A DNA stretch of 64,000 nt from Geitlerinema sp. BBD 1991-9 (GCA_001657325.1 LWRO01000005.1:124001-188000); one strand, 5' to 3'; counted from the first letter of the stretch, positions 44,842 to 54,753 are shown. The notes: generated by a model not told the origin, from the sequence alone. Translations and numbers: made by a program.

Positions 44842-46065
44842 ATGCCGATCGAACCCACCATACAGTCAATCCTCTCCCAGATCGCATCCCCCACGATCGC
44901 ATGGTCGCGCGTGTTCGCGATCGCCGGAATGCAAAGTGCGATCGTGCTGTGTTGGGTCATGTATCGGCTGTACTTACCCGAATTATTCGATCGTGCTGGC
45001 TTAGCTGCATCAGTCGTGGGAACTGTCTTATTTTTCGAGGTGGCGATCGGCTTCGTCCTCGAACCCTTAATGGGTTACAGTTCCGATCGATTGCGCGTTT
45101 GGTTGGGAACGCGGTTCCCGCTGATTTTAGTTGGGGTTTTGTTGGCAGCACTGATGTTCTTCACTCTGCCTTCAATCGCGGGATTCAGGACGTCAGCACA
45201 ACGGATTTTACCCGTGGCGGCGGTAGTTTGGGCGATGGCCATGGCAATGTTTCGATCGCCCGTATTAGTACTACTCGGACAGTGTGCGATGTCGTCGGAT
45301 TTGCCCTATGCTTCAGGCGTATTGATGGCTGTGGGCGCGGTTGTGTCGCGGTTGATTCCTCTAACGAGCGATCTTTGGCTGTCCTACGGTGTCGTTTTTA
45401 CGTTCGCAATTGGCTCGATCGTCTTGCTCGTTGCAGCAGTCGTCTTGAGATCGACCCTCCCACCCCCCACGCCATCCACATCTGACAAAACACGATCTCC
45501 GAACATAAGCCACCTTGCCATTAGTTTGCTGCGAATGCTAACCGTAGCGATCGGTGTCGTTTGTACGGGGAGTTGGGTTATGGCAGTTGTGGCGAAAACA
45601 GGAGCTGGGTCAGACACATTGCCTTGGTTAATGGCAAATCCGGTACAAGTAGGAATTGTCGGGGCAGTGAGTTGTTTGCTCTTTGGCACGATCGAGAAAC
45701 AGTTTGGAATGCGGCGCGTCGTGACGATCTCGGTTGGTGTTGCCATCGCAGCACTGCTGGCCTTGTCCGTTAGCTCGAATGCGGCTGTGGTGTTGGCATT
45801 AACGATCTCGATCGTAGCTTGTCAGAGTGCCATCAACGTGGGCGTCATTCCATTGGCGATCGAAATTGCACCGGTTGGATTTGGCGGCGTAGCTATTGGG
45901 ATGTATTTCGGAGCGCTAGGCTTAGCGGGAAGTCTCTTCAGTCGAGTTTTTGGCGATCTGTCGGAGTATTCGCCCATGATGATGGCGTGGGGAGGGGTAG
46001 TGTCATTAGTATTCGTGGCGATCGGTTTCGGTTGGGGTTTGTGGCGAACGTCTCGATCGACTTAA
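44842..46065 (+). CDS. MFS transporter (PucC/SLC45-like)
   Basis: This 407-residue membrane protein has about 12 hydrophobic segments. The motif MGYSSDRLRVWLGTRFPLIL after the second segment matches the loop-2 signature of the major facilitator superfamily (G-x-x-SDR), in the style of PucC and glycoside-pentoside-hexuronide/SLC45 proteins. The substrate is unknown. It converges with the desaturase gene, with only 11 bp between the stops. Confidence 0.8.
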   Translation: MPIEPTIQSILSQIASPTIAWSRVFAIAGMQSAIVLCWVMYRLYLPELFDRAGLAASVVGTVLFFEVAIGFVLEPLMGYSSDRLRVWLGTRFPLILVGVLLAALMFFTLPSIAGFRTSAQRILPVAAVVWAMAMAMFRSPVLVLLGQCAMSSDLPYASGVLMAVGAVVSRLIPLTSDLWLSYGVVFTFAIGSIVLLVAAVVLRSTLPPPTPSTSDKTRSPNISHLAISLLRMLTVAIGVVCTGSWVMAVVAKTGAGSDTLPWLMANPVQVGIVGAVSCLLFGTIEKQFGMRRVVTISVGVAIAALLALSVSSNAAVVLALTISIVACQSAINVGVIPLAIEIAPVGFGGVAIGMYFGALGLAGSLFSRVFGDLSEYSPMMMAWGGVVSLVFVAIGFGWGLWRTSRST

Positions 46066-46076
46066 CCCCTTTCCCG

Positions 46077-47117
46077 TTAACCCATTTCCTGAATCAGCAA
46101 AGCATCAAGAGTCGCCGATTGGGACATCGTACTATCCCGATTTCGATCGATGAGGGCGGGATGCTGTGCGAGTTTCAAGGCCTCACGTACATAGCCATCC
46201 CCCACCACCATCGCTTCGCAGTTGTGGGCGACTAAAACAGCTTGCACTCGCTGAAATGCCGTTGCCAACTGATTGTAGGGAATCCCCGGAAAAGCGTGAT
46301 GCACGGCATGGTAATGCAGCCCTCCCACGAGCCAACCACAACCCGGTGGAACCCTCAAATTCCGCGAGGTGTAGAGCTGGTTGACCTGATGACAGTTGCC
46401 ATTACGCCATAAACCGTAGTGTTCGAGATAGTCTCGGGTTTGCATCACGACACCAATCGTGCGCTCCAAGACCAGCCAAAACAGGATGTAGTGCAGTAGA
46501 CTTTGGTGAGTCAGAAGGATCGTTGCTACCAAGCTGCCTTGCATCAACACCATGCCACAGCTATCGAGAAACATCTGTCGAGTTAAACGAGGGTAGACTG
46601 ACCGAAGTTGAAAACCACGAACCCAGGTTTTTAGAATTAAACCAATACCCCCCAGCAGCAAAAGATCGACGAACCACTGATAACGCACGTACCATTGCTG
46701 CCAAAGCGATGCTTGACGATATTCCTCCAGCGTCCACTGTACCCGTTCTGGATCGCGCAAATCCCGTCCGTTCCAGCTATGATGCAAGCGATGCAGTTCG
46801 CTATAGATGCCCACCGGCCAAAGCATTAGCCAAGAAATGGGTCGAGCGGAGAGTTCGTCAAACCAGACCCATCCGGTCAGGGTGTGATGAACGGCATCGT
46901 GGCTACAGATAAGCCAGAACGCATAGATTAATCCGGCCGGAAAAGTCCAAGCTAGGGAGACAACAAGGCTCTCGCGACTCCAGGCTAGTCCGACGAATGC
47001 TAAACAACTGACTCCCAACACGCCAAACCGCAGTAGCCCGAGCCAGGGATTCATCTGATACAAATCTTGGGTTGCTGTACGCAGATCTTTGAGTAGTCGA
47101 TCGATGTTTGCCACCAC
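46077..47117 (-). CDS. Fatty acid desaturase-family protein
   Basis: This 346-residue di-iron membrane enzyme carries the three His boxes HDAVHH, HRLHH and HAVHH spaced as in acyl-lipid desaturases and carotenoid hydroxylases. Four membrane segments surround them. The substrate cannot be told from motifs: acyl lipids or carotenoids are both possible. A His-rich segment near HCQVN is also present. It is a single gene, and the start is ATG 47117. Confidence 0.85.
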   Translation of the reverse strand: MVANIDRLLKDLRTATQDLYQMNPWLGLLRFGVLGVSCLAFVGLAWSRESLVVSLAWTFPAGLIYAFWLICSHDAVHHTLTGWVWFDELSARPISWLMLWPVGIYSELHRLHHSWNGRDLRDPERVQWTLEEYRQASLWQQWYVRYQWFVDLLLLGGIGLILKTWVRGFQLRSVYPRLTRQMFLDSCGMVLMQGSLVATILLTHQSLLHYILFWLVLERTIGVVMQTRDYLEHYGLWRNGNCHQVNQLYTSRNLRVPPGCGWLVGGLHYHAVHHAFPGIPYNQLATAFQRVQAVLVAHNCEAMVVGDGYVREALKLAQHPALIDRNRDSTMSQSATLDALLIQEMG

Positions 47118-47585
47118 ATCCTCCTTGAGTCCCTGTTGCTTAGATTAGAACCTGTACTCACCACATGATTCGTGTATGGTAGGAGCGTTCTAAGTTTCCC
47201 AGGTTCTCCTTCAAAAAATTTCTAGAGTCCGTTGGAATAACGTGTCGTATTCAGAAAAATTGATGACGACATGAAAGATTTTGACTCAAACAACGGTGTT
47301 CACAATTCGAGAGGCCTCTATTTAAACTCTTTTTCTCGATCGATGTCCAGAGACCGTTTACCGTTTGTAGAGGTTTAACGAATCAGGCTCAGATTTCCCA
47401 CTCTCTTAACGCCATCGTGGGAAACATTACGCCGTTCGGCGAACGATACGAGAACACGATACCGTCTCCCCTCAGTCACCCAATGCAGGAGTGACGTTTC
47501 AGTCAGGGAAGGTTTTTCTGTCCCATCTCAAGCAAGCCAATGCGATACTATCGGGTGTAGTGAACGAGAAGCTCGATCGAAGCGA
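47118..47585. other. Intergenic region before the glycosyltransferase
   Basis: About 470 bp between two divergent genes. It should hold both promoters. No open frame, RNA gene or long repeat is evident. Confidence 0.4.
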
Positions 47586-48692
47586 ATGTCGCGTCCTGTC
47601 CTTTACGTCGCCATCACCAACCACGGCTTCGGTCATGCCGTCCGTGCGGCCTCCGTTGTCGCCCAAATTCAGCACCTCAACCCGGAAATCCTCGTGGCCT
47701 TAGTGACCACTGCGCCGCGATGGTTGCTCGAATCCTACATTCCCAACGAATTCCTCTATCGTCCCCGTTCCCTCGATGTCGGCGTTGTCCAATCCGATAG
47801 CCTCAATATGGACAAAGCCGCAACTCTCGAAAAACTGCGCGACATTCAACGTCGCCAAAACGACCTCATCGCCGCTGAAGTCAACTTCATCCGCCTCAAC
47901 CGTGTCGGCCTCGTCCTCGCCGATATCCCACCGCTGGCGGCTCGCATTGCCAACGTCGCCGGAATTCCCGCGTGGATGATGAGTAATTTCGGTTGGGATT
48001 TTATCTATCGCGAATGGGGTGGAGAATTCCTCGAAATTGCCGATTGGATTGGCGACTGTTTCAGCCAGTGCGATCGACTGTTTCGCCTTCCCATGCACGA
48101 ACCGATGTCCGCTTTTCCACAGGTTACCGACACTGGACTGACTGGGGGAACGCCGCGATACAGCGTTGAGGAATTGCGTCAACTCCTGAATCTCACTGCC
48201 CCTCGCGAAAAAACGATTTTGCTCAGTTTCGGCGGTTTGGGATTGCAACAAATCCCCTATCACAATCTCAAAGACTTTCCCGACTGGCAGTTTCTCACCT
48301 TCGACGCCAACGCGCCCGATTTACCGAATCTCGTCCAACTCCTCGACATCGAACGTCGGATGGAACCGAACCGTCGCATTCGCCCCGTCGATTTAATGCC
48401 CGTCTGCGATCGAGTGGTTTCTAAGCCCGGTTTCAGCACCTTTGCCGAAGCCATGCGCCTCGACGTTCCCATTGTGTCTTTAACCCGTGACGGCTTTGCC
48501 GAAGCACAACTGTTACTCGACGGCTTAAAAAATTGTGCCCACCATCAAATTATTCCCTACACTGAATTCTTTGAAGGCAATTGGGCGTTTTTACGAGAGC
48601 CGAACCATCCACCCAAAACTGAGATTCGGTTTCCCAAAAATGGTAACGAGACCATTGCAGAAGCCGTAGTGAAATACTTTGAAAAATTCTAG
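47586..48692 (+). CDS. GT28/MurG-like glycosyltransferase
   Basis: This 368-residue protein has the two-domain GT-B layout. It starts VLYVAITNHGFGHAVRA, like MGDG synthase and MurG-type enzymes that open with a Gly-rich loop and HGFGH. The C-terminal half has SFGGLGLQQIPY and the nucleotide-sugar site SKPGFSTFAEAMRLDVPIV. It probably transfers a sugar to a lipid or metabolite; the acceptor is unknown. It is followed by yjbQ 24 bp later, likely in one unit. Confidence 0.85.
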   Translation: MSRPVLYVAITNHGFGHAVRAASVVAQIQHLNPEILVALVTTAPRWLLESYIPNEFLYRPRSLDVGVVQSDSLNMDKAATLEKLRDIQRRQNDLIAAEVNFIRLNRVGLVLADIPPLAARIANVAGIPAWMMSNFGWDFIYREWGGEFLEIADWIGDCFSQCDRLFRLPMHEPMSAFPQVTDTGLTGGTPRYSVEELRQLLNLTAPREKTILLSFGGLGLQQIPYHNLKDFPDWQFLTFDANAPDLPNLVQLLDIERRMEPNRRIRPVDLMPVCDRVVSKPGFSTFAEAMRLDVPIVSLTRDGFAEAQLLLDGLKNCAHHQIIPYTEFFEGNWAFLREPNHPPKTEIRFPKNGNETIAEAVVKYFEKF

Positions 48693-48715
48693 TTTTCGAT
48701 CGAACCGTAGCGACA

Positions 48716-49138
48716 ATGAACCATTACCAGCAAATTTTGCAAATTAAAACCAACGGAAAATCGCTACAAAAGGTCACGTCACAGGTTCAAAAGATCGTTG
48801 CAGAATCGGGCATCGATATGGGACTGTGTACGTTATTTTTGCGCCATACTTCTGCCAGTTTAGTCATCCAAGAAAACGCCGATCCCGATGTTTTGCGCGA
48901 TCTCGAAAACTTTTTCAGTAAACTCGTTCCCGAAGCTGGAAATTACATTCACAGTGCCGAAGGCCCCGACGATATGCCCGCCCACATTCGGACTGCATTA
49001 ACGCACACGTCAGAACACATTCCCATTTCGCGCGGTCGTTTAGTTTTAGGGACTTGGCAAGGCATTTACATTTGGGAACACCGCCGCTACGCCCATCACC
49101 GAGAATTAGTCGTTCACGTTAGCGGAATGTCGCGTTAG
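48716..49138 (+). CDS. YjbQ family (UPF0047) protein
   Basis: This 140-residue protein has the whole YjbQ/UPF0047 pattern: LCTLFLRHTSASLVIQENADPDV, YIHSAEGPDDMPAHIR, LTHTSEHIPI and GTWQGIYIWEHR. Members are annotated as secondary thiamine-phosphate synthase enzymes, because E. coli YjbQ can replace ThiE weakly. The native role remains unclear. A terminator follows immediately. Confidence 0.95.
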   Translation: MNHYQQILQIKTNGKSLQKVTSQVQKIVAESGIDMGLCTLFLRHTSASLVIQENADPDVLRDLENFFSKLVPEAGNYIHSAEGPDDMPAHIRTALTHTSEHIPISRGRLVLGTWQGIYIWEHRRYAHHRELVVHVSGMSR

Positions 49139-49148
49139 AGGTTAACCC

Positions 49149-49181
49149 AAAACCCCGGTTTCTCCAAGACACCGGGGTTTT
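49149..49181. terminator. Terminator after yjbQ
   Basis: AAAACCCCGGT (49149-49159) pairs exactly with ACCGGGGTTTT (49171-49181), loop 11 nt. It is symmetric and could also serve the convergent ccmK4. Confidence 0.9.
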
Positions 49182-49219
49182 ATCGATCGATCTCCCAGCC
49201 AGCAGCCAAAAACTCACGA

Positions 49220-49279
49220 ACCGATAACCGATAACCGATAACTGGTGACTGGCGACTGGTGACTGACGACTGCTTACTG
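49220..49279. repeat. Heptamer array beginning AC, beside ccmK4
   Basis: Eight consecutive heptamers start with AC: ACCGATA three times, then ACTGGTG, ACTGGCG, ACTGGTG, ACTGACG, ACTGCTT. It overlaps the 3' end of ccmK4 by a few bases, so the array forms the final codons of that gene. Confidence 0.85.
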
Positions 49280-49636
49280 TTGAGATGAGGCGTTCGACAG
49301 GCGAGGCATTCTAACACCTTCAACCGCATCGCGGAACGCTTCGACGTTGGGGCCAAAGTCAATGGGGAGAACTGCCACAACGTTTTCGTGGGGGCGCGGG
49401 ATGATCACCCAAGATTCCAGCGTTGCGCCTTCCGTGCGTTTGACCGCCTCGATTCCAGCATCCATCGCCGTTTTGACCTCCGACACGTCACCGCGGATAT
49501 TGATGTTGAACCGGGCGCTTCCCACGCGGATATAGCCAACGAGGGTCACGCGACCGGCTTTTACCATCGCATCTGCGGCGGCTAAAATGCCGGGAAACCC
49601 CTTGGTTTCGATCGATCCAACTGCCTGCTGTGTCAC
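49274..49636 (-). CDS. ccmK4: Carboxysome shell protein CcmK4
   Basis: This 120-residue BMC-domain protein forms hexamers in the beta-carboxysome shell that control metabolite passage. The family pattern is complete: VGSIETKGFPGILAAADAMVKAGRVTLV, the pore region IRVGSARFNINIRGDVSEV and VIIPRPHENVVAVLP. The YIRVGSARF segment separates it from CcmK1/K2. The C-terminal tail (about 105-120) is variable. It follows ccmK3 by 137 bp on the same strand, away from the main ccm operon as in most cyanobacteria. Confidence 0.95.
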   Translation of the reverse strand: MTQQAVGSIETKGFPGILAAADAMVKAGRVTLVGYIRVGSARFNINIRGDVSEVKTAMDAGIEAVKRTEGATLESWVIIPRPHENVVAVLPIDFGPNVEAFRDAVEGVRMPRLSNASSQQ

Positions 49637-49773
49637 TTTTCGTCTCCTGAAATTCGCAAAGAAAGGAAAAACTTTCGCTCTTATTTTATGGAAGGCGAGT
49701 TACTTTTTTAACTGACGGTTTCTAAGCCGTCGCACTGGGCACATCCCATCCGTCAATTGCCGGAGTTCGGACG

Positions 49774-50079
49774 TTAGCGGAACGGTTCGCTAGCATCTGT
49801 ATATTCGAGTGGTAGAACGGCAACGACGTTTTCGGGAGGATTGGGGACGATATAGTGAGAAATGATTTCTCCCCCAAAGGTATTTTCGATCGCTGCGAGT
49901 CCCGCATCCATCGACTGCTTGACTTCCGAGATCGGACCGCGAAAGGCAATGGCAAATTGACCTCTTTCAGCTTTATCGAAATATACCAGCGTGACTCGTC
50001 CCCCCTTGACGACAGCATCGGCCGCCGCCAGAATCGATGGAAACCCAAGACTCTGAATCATACCAACGGCAACGGGCAT
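49774..50079 (-). CDS. ccmK3: Carboxysome shell protein CcmK3
   Basis: This 101-residue BMC protein is the CcmK3 type, which usually pairs with CcmK4 in mixed hexamers. It has the BMC opening VGMIQSLGFPSILAAADAVVKGGRVTLV, but the pore segment reads YFDKAERGQFAIAFRGPI, unlike the Lys-Ile-Gly-Ser pore of CcmK1/K2. It is encoded upstream of ccmK4 in the satellite ccmK3-ccmK4 locus. It is divergent from ispF across 99 bp. Confidence 0.94.
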   Translation of the reverse strand: MPVAVGMIQSLGFPSILAAADAVVKGGRVTLVYFDKAERGQFAIAFRGPISEVKQSMDAGLAAIENTFGGEIISHYIVPNPPENVVAVLPLEYTDASEPFR

Positions 50080-50178
50080 CGGGGAGGCTCCTCCAATGAA
50101 ATCGAGCTACCTAATTGTACAAGTTAACTGTCGCGAGTTACGATCGAGGACAGTTCACTTCGGTATCGCTTCGTTTCT

Positions 50179-50661
50179 ATGAACGTTCGGATCGGCAACG
50201 GTTACGACATTCACCGCCTCGGCGAAGGCCGTCCCCTCATTCTCGGCGGTGTGGAGATTTCCCACGAACTCGGCTTAGTCGGTCACAGTGATGCCGACGT
50301 GCTAACTCACGCCATTATGGATGCAATGCTCGGTGCGTTGGCCCTCGGCGATATCGGCCATTACTTCCCCCCCACAGACGATCGATGGAAAGGGGCGAAC
50401 AGTCTGGTGTTGCTCGATCTCGTCAACCAACTGCTACAGGAAAAAGGCTGGTGCGTGAGTAATCTCGACACAGTCGTTGTCGCGGAACGTCCGAAGCTCA
50501 AACCGCATTTACCGGCGATGCAAGACAAGTTAGCCCAGACGTTACAACTCGCCCCCAATGCGGTTGGGATCAAAGCCACCACCAACGAGAAACTCGGTCC
50601 CGTCGGACGTGAAGAAGGGATCGCCGCTTATGCGGTTGCCCTCGTCATCACGATCGATTAA
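50179..50661 (+). CDS. ispF: 2-C-methyl-D-erythritol 2,4-cyclodiphosphate synthase
   Basis: IspF makes the cyclic diphosphate of the MEP isoprenoid pathway, which feeds carotenoids, phytol and quinones. Metal ligands are D10 and H12 ([10 protein letters not shown]) and H44 ([10 protein letters not shown]). The terminal [19 protein letters not shown] is a family hallmark. Length (160) is normal. It stands alone. Confidence 0.97.
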   Translation: MNVRIGNGYDIHRLGEGRPLILGGVEISHELGLVGHSDADVLTHAIMDAMLGALALGDIGHYFPPTDDRWKGANSLVLLDLVNQLLQEKGWCVSNLDTVVVAERPKLKPHLPAMQDKLAQTLQLAPNAVGIKATTNEKLGPVGREEGIAAYAVALVITID

Positions 50662-50710
50662 ACCTAAATTGCGAATCACCAATCACCCGTCCCTCAAATC
50701 GTAAATCGAA

Positions 50711-52489
50711 ATGTTGTTCGTTTCCCAGTTCTTTCGATCGTGGCATCGCTGGTTTATTATCTGCCTCGCCAGTTTTATTTTGCTGGGGGTCGGGGGTTGC
50801 AGCATCGAAAACTTCCGTGCCGAAGCTGCCCAAGGAACTGAATTAATTATCGGGCAACTTGGAGACCCCAAAACGTTCAATGCCGCACTCAGCAAAGAGT
50901 ATCCCAACGTTTTTCTTTACACTTACGAGGGATTGGTCGGAACGAACGGCTTTACAGCTGAAGTCGAACCCGCACTGGCGGAATCGTGGGAGATTTCGGA
51001 TGATAGTTTGAGAATTGTGTTTACCTTGCGAGAGGGTTTGAAATGGTCGGACGGCGAACCCTTGACTGCTGACGATGTGATTTTTACGTACAACGAGATT
51101 TACTTCAACGAAAAAATACCATCTTCGACTCGTGACGTTTTGCGAGTCGGCGAAAGTGGTGCGTTTCCCACGGTGACGAAACTCGACGATCGACGGGTTG
51201 AGTTTCAACTTCCAGAACCGTTTTCACCCTTACTTCGATCGCTGAGTGCAGAGATTCTCCCCGAACACGTTTTGCGTCCGACGATCGAACAAAAAGACGA
51301 AAAAGGCAATCCTATCTTTAACAGTACTTGGGGAACTGATACCGATCCCAAAAACGCGATCGTCAACGGCCCCTATCGACTCAGTCAGTACATTCCCAGC
51401 CAGCGCGTAATTTTCGAGCGCAATTCTTATTACTGGCGCAAAGACGAACGGAGTGTTCCCCAACCCTATATCGATCGACTGATCTGGCAAATTGTTGAAA
51501 ACCAAAACACGCAACTTTTGCAATTTCGCTCGGGAGGATTGAGTGCTGTTGCAGTCAGGCCGCAATATTTCTCACTGCTCAAGCGGGAAGAAAAACGAAG
51601 TAACTTCACAATTTACGAAGACGGCCCCGACTTCGGTACGAGTTTTATTGCTTTTAATCTCAACCGAGGTAAAAATCCGAATGGAACGCCAGTTGTCGAT
51701 CCGATTAAATCGAAGTGGTTCAACGACTTGAATTTTCGTAAAGCCGTTGCTCACGCGATCGATCGAACTACGATGATTAATACGATCTATCGGGGTTTAG
51801 GAGAACTTCAGCATTCTCCTATTTCAATTCAAAGTCCTTACTACTACCCTCCAGAAAAGGGACTTCCCACCTACGAGTACGATGTTGAAAAAGCGAAGCA
51901 ACTGCTCTTTGCTTCGGGATTTCAATATAACGATCGAGAACAACTCCTCGATGCCGATGGAAACCGAGTAGAATTTACACTTATCACGAATGCGGGAAAC
52001 CAAGTCCGTGAAGCCATGGGCGCACAAATCAAACAGGATTTAAGCCAGATTGGAATTAAAGTAAACTTCACGCCAATTGACTTTAACAAGCTCGTCAGTC
52101 AACTGTCTAACAGTCTCGATTGGGAATGTCATCTCCTCGGTTTTACTGGAGGTGTCGAACCCCACGGCGGCTTGACGATTTGGTCTCCCGAAGGACGCCT
52201 ACATAACTTCAATCAAAACCGGAAAGATCCGCCGCTAGAAGGCAGGCAGGTTGAGGAATGGGAACGAGAAATCGAACGACTTTTCATTCAAGGGTCTCAA
52301 GAGTTTGACGAAGAATTGCGAAAAGAAATTTACGGACAAGCGCAAACGATCGTTCAGGAAAACTTACCGTTTATTTATCTCGTTAATCCTTTTTCAATGG
52401 CAGCAGTACGAAATGAAATTCAAGGCGTTCAATACTCTGCATTAGGCGGGCCGTTTTGGAATCTTTACGAACTCTCGATCGAAGAATAA
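50711..52489 (+). CDS. Peptide/solute-binding lipoprotein of an ABC transporter (SBP family 5)
   Basis: This 592-residue protein has a signal peptide with lipobox GVGGC, so it is anchored in the membrane facing the periplasm. The binding domain has ALAESWEISDDSLRIVFTLREGLKWSDGEPLTADDVIFTYNE, split by a hinge and ending AVRNEIQGVQYSALGG, as in DppA/OppA-type proteins. Ligands may be peptides or other solutes. The partner permeases and ATPases are not adjacent. It is followed by larB 147 bp later. Confidence 0.93.
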   Translation: MLFVSQFFRSWHRWFIICLASFILLGVGGCSIENFRAEAAQGTELIIGQLGDPKTFNAALSKEYPNVFLYTYEGLVGTNGFTAEVEPALAESWEISDDSLRIVFTLREGLKWSDGEPLTADDVIFTYNEIYFNEKIPSSTRDVLRVGESGAFPTVTKLDDRRVEFQLPEPFSPLLRSLSAEILPEHVLRPTIEQKDEKGNPIFNSTWGTDTDPKNAIVNGPYRLSQYIPSQRVIFERNSYYWRKDERSVPQPYIDRLIWQIVENQNTQLLQFRSGGLSAVAVRPQYFSLLKREEKRSNFTIYEDGPDFGTSFIAFNLNRGKNPNGTPVVDPIKSKWFNDLNFRKAVAHAIDRTTMINTIYRGLGELQHSPISIQSPYYYPPEKGLPTYEYDVEKAKQLLFASGFQYNDREQLLDADGNRVEFTLITNAGNQVREAMGAQIKQDLSQIGIKVNFTPIDFNKLVSQLSNSLDWECHLLGFTGGVEPHGGLTIWSPEGRLHNFNQNRKDPPLEGRQVEEWEREIERLFIQGSQEFDEELRKEIYGQAQTIVQENLPFIYLVNPFSMAAVRNEIQGVQYSALGGPFWNLYELSIEE

Positions 52490-52636
52490 AGTAATAGATA
52501 AGAGGTGAGAGTAAAAGAATAGTAAAAAAGACAAAAGAGTTTGAATATATCTTTTAGAAATTACCAGGAATTATCTTGTAGAAAAACAATACTTATTCTG
52601 GCAAGACTCGATCTAAGGTTGAAAAATCGTAAATTG

Positions 52637-53419
52637 ATGGATTCTGATACTTTAAAATTTCTCCTTGATGGCGTTGCAAGGGGAGAAATTGACACAGAAA
52701 CGGCACTCAAAAAACTGAAAAACCTGGGCTACGAATCTGTCGGTGAGTTTGCCAAAATCGACCACCATCGCACCTTACGAACGGGATTTCCTGAAGTGAT
52801 TTGGGGACAGGATAAAACCCCCGACCAAATTGCTGAAATCATGTTGGCTATGCGAGATCGACATCAGATCGTCATGGCAACGCGCGTATCTGCGGACGTT
52901 TACGCTCGCGTGCGAGATCGCGTGCGAGACGTGCGCTACTATCCCCAAGCTAAAATTTGTGCCATTGCCCCCCATCCCCTCGAACCTCATCGTTGGGGAA
53001 CGATTGGCGTTCTCAGTGCGGGAACAGCCGATCTCCCCATTGCCGAAGAAGCGGCAACAACCGCGCAACTTTGCGGATTTAACGTGTTGCGACTGTGGGA
53101 TGTGGGCGTTGCGGGGATTCACCGTCTTCTGAGTAACCGACACCTGCTCGATCGAACTCACGTCCTCGTCGTCGTTGCGGGAATGGAGGGGGCGTTACCG
53201 AGTGTTGTGGCGGGGTTAGTCAATTGTCCGGTGGTGGCTGTTCCGACGAGTATCGGTTATGGAGCGAGTTTCAACGGTTTGGCCTCGCTACTGACGATGT
53301 TGAATTCCTGCGCTACAGGTATCGGCGTCGTCAATATCGATAACGGTTTCGGGGCTGCCATGCTGGCCGGCAAGATACTCGATATGGCGAAACGTGCAAA
53401 GGGAGAGGAGATGAAGTGA
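52637..53419 (+). CDS. larB: LarB, nickel-pincer cofactor carboxylase/hydrolase
   Basis: LarB carboxylates and hydrolyses nicotinic acid adenine dinucleotide in synthesis of the nickel-pincer nucleotide cofactor. It shows the AIR-carboxylase-like C-terminal domain: GVLSAGTADLPIAEEAATTA, VVAGMEGALPSVVAGLV and VAVPTSIGYGASFNGLASLLTMLNSC. The N-terminal region with FLLDGVARGEIDTETALKKL is also typical. ATG 52637 is preferred over a longer frame from 52541. LarC and LarE are not in the window. Confidence 0.94.
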   Translation: MDSDTLKFLLDGVARGEIDTETALKKLKNLGYESVGEFAKIDHHRTLRTGFPEVIWGQDKTPDQIAEIMLAMRDRHQIVMATRVSADVYARVRDRVRDVRYYPQAKICAIAPHPLEPHRWGTIGVLSAGTADLPIAEEAATTAQLCGFNVLRLWDVGVAGIHRLLSNRHLLDRTHVLVVVAGMEGALPSVVAGLVNCPVVAVPTSIGYGASFNGLASLLTMLNSCATGIGVVNIDNGFGAAMLAGKILDMAKRAKGEEMK

Positions 53420-53466
53420 TGATGGGATGAAGTGCGTTATCTATTTATCCTCATCTCCCCATCTCA

Positions 53467-54723
53467 TCATCGACCAACTTCCCCGATGCGAACGTCTAGG
53501 GTCATCGTTCGGCTGTTGCGTTTGAGTTCGAGGGGAAGGGAACTGCCAACCTCGAGATCGGCAACGGTTTTTTGAACCTCTTCAGCCGTTTTGACCGGGT
53601 TGCCATCGATTTTAACGATAATGTCGCCCGCTCGCAGTCCCGCGCTCTCAGCGGGAGAATCCGGCATGACGCGAACGATGAAAATTCCTGCATCTTCGTT
53701 AATCGTGATGCCACTGTTGAGGTTGCGGTTGAGGTTGTCTTTAATTTCGGGGGTTAGCGAAATCATCTGAATGCCGAGATAGGGATGTCGGACTTTCCCC
53801 GTGGCGATGAGTTCTTCGGCGATGCGGGAAACGGTGTTGGCCGGAATGGCGAAACCGAGTCCTTGGGCGTTTTGGATGATGGCGGTGTTCATACCGATGA
53901 CTTCGCCGTTTTGATTGAGCAGTGGCCCGCCCGAGTTCCCGGGGTTGATAGCAGCATCCGTTTGGAGGAATTCAACTCGCTTGTCGGGAACGCCGATTTC
54001 GCTACTCGATCGACCCGTGGCACTTAGAATTCCAGCGGTGACCGTGTTATCGAGTCCCAGGGGGTTGCCGATAGCGATCGTCCATTCGCCCGGTTGCAAT
54101 CGATCGGAATCGGCAAGGGTGACGGTGGGAAGGTTGTCCGCTTCGATTTTGACGACGGCGACATCGGTAAGGGGATCGCTGCCGATGACGCGGCCTTCAA
54201 ACGTCCGACCGTCTTTAAGGGTAATGGTCACAGAATCCGCTCCATCGATGACGTGCGCGTTGGTAATCACGTGTCCGTCAGCATTGAGAACGAAGCCAGA
54301 ACCCGATCCCCGTTGGACTCGCTCTTGGGGAACTGGGGGAACGTCGAAAAACTGTTGGAAAAAGGGATCGTCGAACGGAGTACGGATGCGACGGGTCGTC
54401 ACGGTACGTTCGGCATCGATGCGAACGACGGCGGGACCGACGCGATTGACGACATCTGTGACGAAATTGGCGGGTGTCGTGGGTGTGACACTCGAAGTGG
54501 GTGTAGCGTTGGCGATTTGAGGGGATTCGATCGAGGGAGAAACGTTCGAGGTCGGTTGTGACGGCGTGACGGCCTCGCGAACTGCCCAAACCATTCCACC
54601 ACCGAGGAGAAACACGGCAAAATAGGTGAGGACTCGCGATCTAACGTTTTGGGGGGAAGAAGACAGTAACACTTCAGAGTTGAGGGTGCGTGGGTTGGCG
54701 GGGTGGGGAGAGTTCGTCTGCAT
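53467..54723 (-). CDS. HtrA/Deg-type serine protease
   Basis: This 418-residue protease has an N-terminal membrane segment (about 31-48), a Ser/Thr/Pro-rich linker, a trypsin-like domain with triad H157 (TNAHV), D187 (DPLTDVAVV) and S264 (INPGNSGGPLL), and one PDZ domain (about 320-410). That matches cyanobacterial HtrA/HhoA/HhoB, which remove damaged envelope proteins; which of the three cannot be decided. Its upstream region contains a long inverted repeat. Confidence 0.95.
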   Translation of the reverse strand: MQTNSPHPANPRTLNSEVLLSSSPQNVRSRVLTYFAVFLLGGGMVWAVREAVTPSQPTSNVSPSIESPQIANATPTSSVTPTTPANFVTDVVNRVGPAVVRIDAERTVTTRRIRTPFDDPFFQQFFDVPPVPQERVQRGSGSGFVLNADGHVITNAHVIDGADSVTITLKDGRTFEGRVIGSDPLTDVAVVKIEADNLPTVTLADSDRLQPGEWTIAIGNPLGLDNTVTAGILSATGRSSSEIGVPDKRVEFLQTDAAINPGNSGGPLLNQNGEVIGMNTAIIQNAQGLGFAIPANTVSRIAEELIATGKVRHPYLGIQMISLTPEIKDNLNRNLNSGITINEDAGIFIVRVMPDSPAESAGLRAGDIIVKIDGNPVKTAEEVQKTVADLEVGSSLPLELKRNSRTMTLDVRIGEVGR

Positions 54724-54753
54724 CGCCGGAATCTTATCGCCGAAATTTTTAGG

